In this document: positions 17,670 through 25,965 of the stretch, in pieces | How positions within the stretch are numbered: position 1 is the stretch's first letter | How the letters are laid out: the number at the start of each line of letters is the position of its first letter | Assembly: GCF_000389635.1 (NCBI RefSeq) | Contig: NC_021182.1 | Span: 3,472,001 to 3,536,000 of the forward strand | Direction: 5' to 3' | Source of the DNA: Clostridium pasteurianum BC1 | Lineage (GTDB): Bacteria > Bacillota > Clostridia > Clostridiales > Clostridiaceae | DNA length: 64,000 nt | Notes under the pieces: generated by a model | The model's database searches: none | What the model was told of the DNA's origin: nothing | Seen by the model: the letters and a program-made list of their open reading frames with translations, nothing else | Position numbers and translations under genes: made by a program

Positions 17670-17707
17670 TTTATTAGCCTTTTACACAGATGCAAATTAT
17701 ATAAAAC

Positions 17708-17744
17708 AAGAGTGTTGTAAGTCTTACTAGATTACAGCACTCTT
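17708..17744. terminator. Bidirectional terminator between gapN and the WG-repeat gene
   Basis: A 13-bp stem AAGAGTGTTGTAA / TTACAGCACTCTT (one G-U pair) with an 11-nt loop, followed on the plus strand by a T-rich stretch and preceded by A-rich sequence that serves the minus strand. It lies between two convergent genes. Confidence 0.85.
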
Positions 17745-17807
17745 CTAATTTTATTATTTTATTTACAATGTTTTAAATAAAAACTTTAGTTAAATCTAAA
17801 ATTCTGT

Positions 17808-19502
17808 TTATATTTTTAAACAATCATGAAATTCACCATTTTTATAAACAAAGCCTTCTTTGATTCCCTTTAAAATACTTTTAACTTTTACATAGGCAAC
17901 TCCATTGCAAAATTCTCCTACTTCATCAAATTTAGGCTTTATAACTATTTCACCAAGTTTATTTATATATCCCCACTTGTTTCCTATAATAGATTTCACT
18001 TTTACTGCTGCAAAACCATCATGAAAATCTCTCGCAAGTTCATATGTAGGACCTATAATCACTTGCCCGTCTTCATTTACATATCCCCATTTATCATTAA
18101 TATTTATTCTGGCAAGATTATCATTAAAAGTCCCTATATAATCAAAATACGGCTTGATAATAGTTACCCTATTCTCTTTATCCAGGTACCCATATTTTCC
18201 TTTACTATCTATAAATCTCATTAATCTTTCATTTATAAGTCCCAATCTTTTTCCCTGAGAATCTACATAAGTATAACTGCCATTAACTTTCATTAATGCA
18301 ATTCCATCAATAAACTCAAATTTTTCATTAATAGCATAGTCCTCTTCATCATTATTGGCATCATAAGCAATAACATCTACTATAGGTGAACATTCTTCAA
18401 ATACAGTATTACTTATGGATTTTTGTATAGTCTTAAATTTAACTTCTATGTCCCCATTAAAATTTATCAGTTTTATCCTATCTACATTTATAATATTATT
18501 ATCGTATCTTAATACTACATAAACTAGATATTTATCCCCAGATTCATAGAGCTCCCTTGAAAGTCTGACATTGGATTCAATATAGGTTTCTCTTATATTT
18601 GAAACATATTCAATTATCCAGTCCTTCCATTCTATAGATATGGGGAAAATTTCCGCACTTTTATTATATTTATCCACATTTAAACTTGCCTTACCTGCTG
18701 ACAACAAACTTAAGTTTTTTATTTGATTTGTGTATTCTTCTGCTGTATCAAAAAATATATTATCGAAGAATGCAGCATGTACACTAATTTTATTTTCTTT
18801 CCATAGTATATAGATTCCTTGAATATCTATATATATTTGTCCATTTATATAATTTAGTCCGCCATATAGAGTACATGAATTATTATTTTTATAGAACTCC
18901 GCTGCTTCACCCTTATTTATAACCATATAGAATAAGTTTATATTGGGAAGTTTTACTTCTTTAAAAGTGTTAAAATCTATTTTTATTTCAAAAACACCTG
19001 TATTTATATCATAATTTTCTCTTTCTACTGTAACTTTACCTAGGGGCATGTCCTTAATATTTACTATTTTATCCTTAAACTCGTTATAGGTTTCAAAAGG
19101 CTCCTTTAAAAAGCTTATAGTCTGAACTTTTAGTTCCATATCTTCTATGCATATTTCCATACTCTCTGTATCCACATAAACTTTTTCACCTTTTACCTTT
19201 AATTTAGCTCTTATTGTATATCGATCATTAAAGCTTTCAGCAATATCAATTCCTTCATCTTGAAAAACGAAATATAAATAGCTGCAATTAATTCTGACTA
19301 TAGAATTCCATTTATAAAACTCTACATTAATGTAGCAAATACCTGACTGGGTGTCATAAGTACTAGCTAATACCTCTGCTTTACCTATACTAATTGATTT
19401 AAGATCTTCGATACGTTCTTTAAACTGTTCGTACGTTTCGAAGGAGTCCCTTATTAAACTGTCATCTGTTACCCTAATAATAGAACTATTGTCACTATAC
19501 AA
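17808..19502 (-). CDS. WG-repeat protein with three N-terminal tandem domains
   Basis: A 564-residue protein without signal peptide. The C-terminal ~190 residues are WG/KWG beta-repeats (GKYGYLDKENR, DKWGYVNEDGQVII, NKWGYINKLGEIVIKP). The N-terminal ~350 residues contain three ~120-residue repeats, each starting with an F-x-T-x-E-x-F/Y pattern: SFETYEQFKERI (~17), PFETYNEFKDKI (~135) and FFDTAEEYTNQI (~255), each followed by (I/L)GKAxV-like strands. The start is TTG behind AAGGAAGTGA. Function unknown; WG repeats are beta-structured and common in anaerobe proteins, sometimes surface-linked. Large and single in its transcription unit. Confidence 0.8.
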   Translation of the reverse strand: MYSDNSSIIRVTDDSLIRDSFETYEQFKERIEDLKSISIGKAEVLASTYDTQSGICYINVEFYKWNSIVRINCSYLYFVFQDEGIDIAESFNDRYTIRAKLKVKGEKVYVDTESMEICIEDMELKVQTISFLKEPFETYNEFKDKIVNIKDMPLGKVTVERENYDINTGVFEIKIDFNTFKEVKLPNINLFYMVINKGEAAEFYKNNNSCTLYGGLNYINGQIYIDIQGIYILWKENKISVHAAFFDNIFFDTAEEYTNQIKNLSLLSAGKASLNVDKYNKSAEIFPISIEWKDWIIEYVSNIRETYIESNVRLSRELYESGDKYLVYVVLRYDNNIINVDRIKLINFNGDIEVKFKTIQKSISNTVFEECSPIVDVIAYDANNDEEDYAINEKFEFIDGIALMKVNGSYTYVDSQGKRLGLINERLMRFIDSKGKYGYLDKENRVTIIKPYFDYIGTFNDNLARININDKWGYVNEDGQVIIGPTYELARDFHDGFAAVKVKSIIGNKWGYINKLGEIVIKPKFDEVGEFCNGVAYVKVKSILKGIKEGFVYKNGEFHDCLKI

Positions 19503-19708
19503 ACTATCACTTCCTTAATACAAAATAGAGTATACCCAAAATAAATCTTGCTTAAATTTACCCATTTAAAATATTATATTCCATTTTTTGTATATTTATC
19601 AATAGTATGTATAAATTTAACAAAATTTTTTTATATCATTATTTTACTTTTCACATTTTCTTAGGTAATATCATACACTATTTATAAAAAACAATACCTA
19701 TATATTGC

Positions 19709-19761
19709 AATAGATTATCTTCACTAGTAAAATAGCTATTTTGCTTAAATATTATCTATTG
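19709..19761. repeat. Nested inverted repeat
   Basis: Outer arms CAATAGATTAT / ATTATCTATTG (10 of 11 pair) enclose the perfect palindrome AAAATAGCTATTTT. It lies in the 890-bp spacer between the WG-repeat gene and the threonine operon, before the structured repeats. It may be a regulatory or mobile-element palindrome; no U-run follows. Confidence 0.4.
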
Positions 19762-19833
19762 TCAATGAACTGTGTAATTTAAATTGCTATTTATATCCCA
19801 TCTTTTTTAAATAAATCTTTTACCTATGGATGT

Positions 19834-19912
19834 TTGTCCCATGACTACCCACTCTAATACTCCCATCTTATTCAAGTGGGAGTATTAGAGTTGCTACGTC
19901 CCTGGATAACGA
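19834..19912 (-). repeat. Structured repeat, minus-strand copy (divergent pair with 19955-20129)
   Basis: Read on the minus strand: TCGTTATCCAGGGACGTAGC, then a long hairpin ACTCTAATACTCCCA / TGGGAGTATTAGAGT, then GTAGTCATGGGACAA. It matches the family core found in the other copies, but the central stems are merged into one long perfect hairpin and the 3' closing arm is degenerate. Confidence 0.75.
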
Positions 19913-19954
19913 CTTCTAATATTTTTTAATACCTTTCTAAAATATACTCATAAT

Positions 19955-20129
19955 ATCAATGAATCTTACTCAGTGGGAGTTTGTATTCCCACTGAGTTTA
20001 GATGAATTATCCAGGGACGTGTCGCTGTTATCTCCAGCTTTAGAAAAGCAGACAAAACAAAATTTATTTTGTATTTGGTCGCTTTCACAGAGTACGGTGG
20101 AATATTACAGAGGCTAGTCATCGGATAAA
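19955..20129 (+). repeat. Structured repeat, plus-strand long copy
   Basis: Starts ATCAATGAATCTTA, then hairpin CTCAGTGGGA / TCCCACTGAG, then TTATCCAGGGACGTGTCGCT, TTATCTCC, a ~55-nt optional insert (AGAAAAGCAGA ... TCGCTTTCACAGAGT) and TAGTCATCGGATAA. The first and last motifs TTATCC/GGATAA pair. The same insert occurs in the copy at 47811. It lies upstream of the threonine operon, about 200 bp before its promoter, without obvious regulatory link. Confidence 0.8.
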
Positions 20130-20333
20130 TTTATTGATAATTAAATTAGAACATAATTATAAAATTGCTATTTATTCTTAAAATAAATTTATCTTACTTA
20201 AAATTTAGTTATTAACATTGTAATATAAGTTTAGCTATGATAATATAACAATGGAATCCTTAATAGAGAAACACTTGTTTTTTATAGAAAGACATTTAAA
20301 ATAAAAACTGTATTTAAAATAATTATTTAAGCC

Positions 20334-20362
20334 TTGACAGAAATTAATATTCTAATAATTAT
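20334..20362 (+). promoter_or_regulatory. Probable promoter of the threonine operon
   Basis: TTGACA at 20334-20339 is followed after 17 bp by AATTAT (4 of 6 matches to the -10 consensus) in a T/A-rich stretch. It is the best candidate for the regulator-thrB-hom-thrC unit. No T-box or other leader fits in the short 5' region. Confidence 0.55.
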
Positions 20363-20392
20363 TTTAGCAGTAGGAGGTATTTATTAAAACTT

Positions 20393-20830
20393 ATGAAAAA
20401 TAAATATTTATTAGTAGATACAAAGGTACTTCCTGATATATTTGAAAAAGTAATACAAGTTAAGGATCTCATAAATGTAAAAAAAGTCCATGACATAAGT
20501 GAAGCAGTAAAAATTGTTGGAATTAGCAGAAGTACTTATTACAAATATAAGGATTATGTATTTTCTGTTTCTGAATCCATGAAAAGTAACAAAGTTGCCA
20601 TTTATCTACTTATTGGTCATAAAACTGGCACTCTTTCAAGAATACTTGATAAAATGGCTGAAAATCATGCTAATATTCTTACAATAAATCAAGATATACC
20701 TATTAATAATACTGCTAATGTAAGCATTACTTTCGATACATATAATCTAAAAATAAAACTTGAACAATTATTAGAGGACATAAAAAATACTGAAAATGTT
20801 ATTAAGGCTGATTTGATTGCAATGGAATAG
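20393..20830 (+). CDS. HTH plus ACT-domain regulator (UPF0735/ThrR-PheB type)
   Basis: A 145-residue protein. The N-terminal half holds a predicted helix-turn-helix (SEAVKIVGISRSTYYKYKD) and the C-terminal half an ACT domain (YLLIGHKTGTLSRILDKMAEN ... VSITFDT), a small-molecule sensor for amino acids. Members of this family next to hom/thrB control threonine synthesis in lactobacilli, so the same role is likely here. It is the first gene of the operon, 11 nt before thrB. Oddity: the nearest Shine-Dalgarno AGGAGG ends 17 nt before the ATG, much farther than normal, yet family alignment supports this start (KYLLVDTKVLPDIF). Confidence 0.85.
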   Translation: MKNKYLLVDTKVLPDIFEKVIQVKDLINVKKVHDISEAVKIVGISRSTYYKYKDYVFSVSESMKSNKVAIYLLIGHKTGTLSRILDKMAENHANILTINQDIPINNTANVSITFDTYNLKIKLEQLLEDIKNTENVIKADLIAME

Positions 20831-20841
20831 GAGATGAAAAT

Positions 20842-21738
20842 ATGCTTAAAATTAAAGTTCCTGCTAGCACAGCTAATATGGGACCTGGTTTTGATTCATT
20901 TGGTATGGCATTAAACCTGTATAATGAATTTGAAATTGAAGAAACTGATAAGGATATAATATTTTTAGAAGCTGGAGAACCTTCTTCAATCCCTTTAAGT
21001 GAAAACCTCATATATAATAGTATGGTGAAAGCTTTTGATAAGTATAATTATAAATTTAAAGGACTTTATATAAACGTAATAAAAGCTGATGTGCCGCTTT
21101 CAAGAGGTCTTGGCAGCAGTGCAACCTGTATTGCCGCTGGTCTTAAAGCTGCTAATCATATTATGAATAATATTATGTCAAAACAGGAAATTCTAAATCT
21201 AGCTACGGAAATAGAAGGTCATCCAGATAATGTAGTTGCTGCACTGGAAGGTGGGCTTGATGTTTCATTAGTAGAAAATAATCAGGTGGTATATTCTAAA
21301 ATAGATCCGCCAGAAGATCTTATATTTGCGGCATTAATACCAGATTTTAAAATGAGTACTTCAAATGGTAGAAAAGTTTTACCCAGCGAATACACTAAGG
21401 AGGATTGTGTCTTTAATATTTCTAGAGCAGCTTTGTTAATTTCTGTATTTTATAATAAAGATTTCAAAAAGTTACGAACATGCTTTCAGGATAAAATACA
21501 CCAGCCTTACAGAGGTGAATCCATAAATGGTTTAAAAGATATCTTTGAAACAGCAAAAGAACTTGGCTCCTTAGGGGAATTTATCAGTGGATCAGGCTCT
21601 ACTTTAATGGTGGTACTAGATAAGAACAACACTAATTTTTTAAATAAAATGCAATCATATTTAGAAACTACAGAAGCTACCTGGAAGATAAAACTACTTC
21701 AGCCTGATTGTAATGGTACTGAAGTAACAGTATGCTAA
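20842..21738 (+). CDS. thrB: Homoserine kinase
   Basis: A 298-residue GHMP-family kinase making O-phosphohomoserine. VPASTANMGPGFDSFG is the N-terminal signature, PLSRGLGSSATCIAAGL the ATP-binding glycine-rich motif, EGHPDNV the homoserine/metal region and SGSGSTLM the third GHMP motif. Length is usual. AGGAGATG precedes the start. It lies between the ACT regulator and hom. Confidence 0.95.
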   Translation: MLKIKVPASTANMGPGFDSFGMALNLYNEFEIEETDKDIIFLEAGEPSSIPLSENLIYNSMVKAFDKYNYKFKGLYINVIKADVPLSRGLGSSATCIAAGLKAANHIMNNIMSKQEILNLATEIEGHPDNVVAALEGGLDVSLVENNQVVYSKIDPPEDLIFAALIPDFKMSTSNGRKVLPSEYTKEDCVFNISRAALLISVFYNKDFKKLRTCFQDKIHQPYRGESINGLKDIFETAKELGSLGEFISGSGSTLMVVLDKNNTNFLNKMQSYLETTEATWKIKLLQPDCNGTEVTVC

Positions 21739-21769
21739 TAATAAATAAATTAAAGGGGAAAAGAATACT

Positions 21770-23065
21770 ATGAATAAAGTTAAAATAGCCTTGTTAGGTT
21801 TAGGTAACGTAGGTAAAGGTGTCTGGGAAATATTCAAAAATAATACTGAAGAAATAATTCGCCGTTCTGGCTGTGAAATTGAAATAACTAAAATTCTTGT
21901 AAACGACATAAATAAAGATAGAGGAATAGAAGTTCCTAATGAAATATTAACTGATAATATTGAAGAGATATTAAATGACAATAGCATACAAATAATAGTT
22001 GAATTAATGGGTGGCGTTGATCCAGCTGCTGATTATATATTAAGAGCTATTAAAAGTAAAAAGCATGTGGTAACTGCAAACAAGCAGCTTATTGCAATCC
22101 AAGGCAAAGAGTTACTAGATCTTGCCAGAAAGGAAGGTGTGCTCTTCTATTATGAAGGTAGTGTTGCTGGCGGTATTCCTATATTAAAGGGTATCGAAGA
22201 AAGTCTTACTGCAAATAAAATTGAAGAGATTGTAGGGATAATAAATGGAACTACTAATTATATTCTTACTAAAATGTCTCTTGAAGGCATGGACTTTGAA
22301 ACAGCTCTTAAAGAAGCTCAGGAAAAAGGATATGCAGAAGCTGATCCTACATCAGATATTGAATCCTATGATGCTGTATATAAGCTTGCAATATTAACTT
22401 CACTTTCCTTTGGAATAAATGTAAATGTAAATGATATATACAGAGAAGGTATTTCAAAGATTTCTTCTCATGATATTCAGAATGCAAAGGAATTTGGCTA
22501 CACAATAAAGCTCTTAGCTATTGCAAAAGAAAGGGGTAATTCTCTTGAGCTTAGAGTACATCCTACTATGATTCCATTAAATCATCCTCTTTCAAACGTA
22601 AATGATTCATTTAATGCTATTCTCATAAAGGGAAATGCTGTAGGCGATTTAATGTTCTATGGAAGAGGCGCCGGTTCTCTTCCAACAGGTAGTGCTGTAG
22701 CTAGTGATATAATATCTATTTTAAGAAATGATATGACACTGCGTTCAATTTCATTAGTTGAAAATGCTGATTTACAAAAAACTATACTTCCTAGAGAAGA
22801 ATTTACTTCTAGATACTATTTAAGACTTACAGTAAAAGATGTAAGTGGTGTTTTAGGTCAAATTTCTACTATATTAGGTAAAAATGATGTAAGTATATCT
22901 TCCTTCATTCAAAAGGGTGAAAAGGATGCTAATAATATTGTACGTATAGTGTTTATCACTCATGATACTTTAGAAGGAAATATTATGAAATCAATTGAAG
23001 ATCTAAAAAAATTAGAAGTAGTAGACGAAATTAAAAATCTAATAAGAGTTGAAAAATTTATTTAG
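21770..23065 (+). CDS. hom: Homoserine dehydrogenase
   Basis: A 431-residue enzyme reducing aspartate semialdehyde to homoserine. GLGNVGKGV is the Rossmann nucleotide site; VTANKQLIA, GGIPILKGI, the signature GIINGTTNYILTKM and the catalytic-lysine region GAGSLPTGSAVASD follow. The C-terminal ~80 residues are an ACT domain (LRLTVKDVSGVLGQIS), the usual threonine feedback site. Its stop codon TAG is part of a MITE-like repeat (23062-23135), so the original C-terminus may have been slightly different. Confidence 0.95.
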   Translation: MNKVKIALLGLGNVGKGVWEIFKNNTEEIIRRSGCEIEITKILVNDINKDRGIEVPNEILTDNIEEILNDNSIQIIVELMGGVDPAADYILRAIKSKKHVVTANKQLIAIQGKELLDLARKEGVLFYYEGSVAGGIPILKGIEESLTANKIEEIVGIINGTTNYILTKMSLEGMDFETALKEAQEKGYAEADPTSDIESYDAVYKLAILTSLSFGINVNVNDIYREGISKISSHDIQNAKEFGYTIKLLAIAKERGNSLELRVHPTMIPLNHPLSNVNDSFNAILIKGNAVGDLMFYGRGAGSLPTGSAVASDIISILRNDMTLRSISLVENADLQKTILPREEFTSRYYLRLTVKDVSGVLGQISTILGKNDVSISSFIQKGEKDANNIVRIVFITHDTLEGNIMKSIEDLKKLEVVDEIKNLIRVEKFI

Positions 23066-23135
23066 GTATCTAAAAATAAATAGTAAGCAAAAGATGTGCA
23101 GTATACTGGCTGGTTATTTATTTACGATGCCTTAA
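23062..23135. mobile_element. Short MITE-like element at the hom stop codon
   Basis: Terminal inverted repeats TTAGGTATCTAAAAATAAAT (left) and TTAAGGCATCGTAAATAAAT (right, read inward) flank about 20 bp. The right end matches the end of the 164-bp element at 60200-60363 (GGTTATTTATTTACGATGCC against TTGTTATTTATTTTCAGATGCC). No coding capacity. The left arm contains the hom stop codon. Confidence 0.65.
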
Positions 23136-23169
23136 GACATGCAAAAAGAAATATTGAGGAGGAAACATC

Positions 23170-24663
23170 TTGGATAATTTAATATACAAAAGTACAAGAG
23201 GACATGGTGATCCCGTTAGTGCTTCTAAGGCTATACTAAGAGGAATTGCAGAGGATGGAGGTCTCTTTGTACCTAGCTTCATCCCTAAAATAGATTTTAA
23301 TGTAAAGGAATTTTCAAAACTTAATTACAAAGAATTAGCTTATACCGTAATGAGTAAATTTTTTACTGATTTCACTGAAGAAGAGCTTAAAAGCTGCATA
23401 GACAAAGCTTATGATGATAAATTTGATACTAAGGAAATTGCTCCAGTAAAAAAAATTGGTGATGATTTCTTTCTTGAACTCCACCACGGTCCTACTCTAG
23501 CTTTTAAGGACGTAGCATTATCTATTCTCCCACATTTATTAAAAACTTCTGTAAAGAAGCAAGGTATTGACAAAGAAGTTTTAATTCTTACTGCAACTTC
23601 TGGAGATACAGGTAAAGCAGCTCTTGAAGGTTTTAATAATGTAGAAGGCACAAAGATAATAGTTTTTTATCCTGAAGTTGGTGTTAGTATAGTTCAAGAG
23701 CTTCAAATGACTACTCATGATGGTGATAATACTTTTGTAGTTGCTATAAAAGGTAATTTTGATGATGCTCAGAAAGCTGTTAAAGAAATTTTCACTGACA
23801 ATAAAATGAGAGAGCAACTTGACGGAAAAGGTTTTATGTTCTCTTCTGCAAATTCAATTAATATCGGAAGACTTATTCCTCAAGTGGTATACTATTTTTC
23901 AGCCTATTTAGACTTATATAAAAAAGGTGAAATAAGTGAAGGTGATAAAATAAATGTAGTAGTGCCTACTGGTAATTTTGGAGACATCCTTGCAGGATAT
24001 TTTGCTAAATCCATGGGACTTCCTCTTGATAAATTAATATGCGCTTCAAATAAAAACAAAGTATTATGTGATTTCATAAATACAGGGAAATACGATAGAA
24101 ATAGAGAATTCTATGTTACTAACTCTCCTTCAATGGATATATTAGTTTCAAGCAATCTAGAAAGACTCCTTTATTTTATTAGTGGTGAAAATCCAGAAAA
24201 GATACAATCTCTAATGGATGCTTTATCAACTAAAGGTGAATACTCTATAGATGAAGACATGAAAAACAAACTTAAGGACTTCTATGCTGGATATGCCTCT
24301 GAAACTGAAACTTGTGAGGCTATTACAGAGCTTTACAAAACTCACAAAGAAGCCATAGATACTCATACTGCAGTAGCTTACTCAGTATATAAAAAGTATA
24401 AAGAGAATACTAAGGATGATACTAAAACAGTAATATTATCTACTGCAAGTCCTTTTAAATTCCCTAAGGCTGTAATGAGTTCTATAGATAAGAAATATGA
24501 TGATGTAAATGAATTTGAATTAATAAAAGAATTAAGTAAAATAGCACATTATGCTATACCACAGGGTATTAGAGATATCGATACTAAACCGAAGGTACAC
24601 AATACTGTTTGTGATAAAAAAGATATTAAAAATGTAGTTTTAGATTTTCTGAAGATTAAATAA
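23170..24663 (+). CDS. thrC: Threonine synthase
   Basis: A 497-residue PLP enzyme converting O-phosphohomoserine to threonine. KSTRGHGD and EDGGLFVP open the protein; the PLP lysine is in GPTLAFKDVALS; TATSGDTGKAALEG, NSINIGRLIPQ and VPTGNFGDILAGY are family motifs of the long (fungal/proteobacterial-like) form. The start is TTG behind GAGGAGG. It is the last gene of the threonine unit and is followed by a strong terminator. A MITE-like element separates it from hom, which may affect downstream expression. Confidence 0.95.
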   Translation: MDNLIYKSTRGHGDPVSASKAILRGIAEDGGLFVPSFIPKIDFNVKEFSKLNYKELAYTVMSKFFTDFTEEELKSCIDKAYDDKFDTKEIAPVKKIGDDFFLELHHGPTLAFKDVALSILPHLLKTSVKKQGIDKEVLILTATSGDTGKAALEGFNNVEGTKIIVFYPEVGVSIVQELQMTTHDGDNTFVVAIKGNFDDAQKAVKEIFTDNKMREQLDGKGFMFSSANSINIGRLIPQVVYYFSAYLDLYKKGEISEGDKINVVVPTGNFGDILAGYFAKSMGLPLDKLICASNKNKVLCDFINTGKYDRNREFYVTNSPSMDILVSSNLERLLYFISGENPEKIQSLMDALSTKGEYSIDEDMKNKLKDFYAGYASETETCEAITELYKTHKEAIDTHTAVAYSVYKKYKENTKDDTKTVILSTASPFKFPKAVMSSIDKKYDDVNEFELIKELSKIAHYAIPQGIRDIDTKPKVHNTVCDKKDIKNVVLDFLKIK

Positions 24664-24680
24664 TATTTATCTATATAAAA

Positions 24681-24720
24681 ATACGTTAGCTTGATAAACA
24701 GCTAACGTATTTTTATTTTT
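24681..24720 (+). terminator. Rho-independent terminator of the threonine operon
   Basis: A perfect 11-bp stem ATACGTTAGCT / AGCTAACGTAT with an 8-nt loop is followed by TTTTATTTTT, starting 18 bp after the thrC stop. Confidence 0.93.
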
Positions 24721-24823
24721 CTAAGGCTATTATAAATTATAATCAACTAACTATAAAATAAATTTTCTAAATCCTTTTATATCATCTTTTCAATAATCTG
24801 AAGCTTAATAAAATATATGCTTT

Positions 24824-25760
24824 TTATATAGAGATAAGACTATTCAATATCATACCTATTATTATAAATGCTATTCCTATAAGTCCTATAGCAGTTGGCA
24901 CTTTATCATGAAACAATAGTAATCCTCCAATTAGCGTAAATATAACCTCACCAGACTGAGTTGCCTCAACTATAGCTAATTTACTCATATTATTCTTTAC
25001 TATGTCTGTTGCCTTAAAGAATAATATTGTAGCAACAACTCCTGAACACAGTGCAACAATTAGAGATTATATTATTTGTCCACTACTTGCTAAACCAACT
25101 GATGATATTGCAAATACCGATAGATAATACTATCCAAAAGGGCATACTTGCTAAAGTCATACCAAATACTCTTTGAAATGTATTAAATTTGTCACCGCAA
25201 ACCTCCATCATCTTACGATTTCCAAGAGGATATGCAAAAGCTGCTATAATTACAGGTATTATTCCTATGAGAGTTTTAAAAATTGATTCATCTTTTGCAT
25301 TTTGAATCTGCATTAAAAATATGCCAAATAAAATTAGTAGAGACATTAATAAAGACTTTTTAGGGATTTTATTTCTAATCCTTAATACTTCCTTTTTAAT
25401 ATGAATAGTTCTAAAGAATAAGGGAGACAAGATAGCTCCTGCTGCTATTGTTATTTGCCATGTCCCTGCCATAAGCCATGAAGAACCATAAATAGATGCA
25501 AAGGTTAGTGGAGCATAAAACAGCCCAAATCCTATAGTACTCCAAAGTACCCACTTTACAGGTCTCTTTATTATATCCTTCATTACATTGTAGAATTGAT
25601 TTTTAGCTACTACAATAATAAGTAGCATTGGCAACATAAATATATATCTTAATGCAGCACTCCAGATCCAACTCCCACCTGAAACATTCATTTGTCTATT
25701 TAGTACAAAAGTAACTGCAAAAAATAATGATGCTAATATTCCAAGAAAAATTACTTTCAA
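24824..25760 (-). pseudogene. Broken DMT-family (multidrug-type) transporter gene
   Basis: The first 225 codons (TTG start behind AGGAGG; MKVIFLGILASLFFAV, SSWLMAGTWQITIAAG) encode about seven membrane helices of a drug/metabolite transporter. The frame then shifts near 25100 (the alternative frame continues VGLASSGQII) and soon meets a TAA, after which the same frame reads SLIVALCSGVVATILFFKATDI ... GLIGIAFIIIGMILNS to a stop at 24824, the expected last three helices. So one frameshift and one nonsense codon separate the two parts of a ~305-residue protein. A sequencing error could explain one lesion, hardly both. Confidence 0.82.
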
Positions 25761-25965
25761 AGTTATTCCTCCTAGCTATCTTATTAGTTCTTAATAAAAT
25801 ACTAAAGGAATTCTGCTATTTTTAATAGTACCACAAAAGAAATAATATGCTTAAAATGTGGTTCTATAAAAGCCAATTTTCAGAATTTTCTTTATATCAT
25901 TTTTTATAATACCTATATTGTGATATACTATTAATATAATAAATGTTAGATTGGGGGAGTTCTAC

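Noticed and set aside
19834-20129. Repeat copies as cis-acting riboswitches of the threonine operon
   Set aside because: Copies occur in both orientations beside unrelated genes, and about 200 bp plus a separate promoter lie between this pair and the operon.
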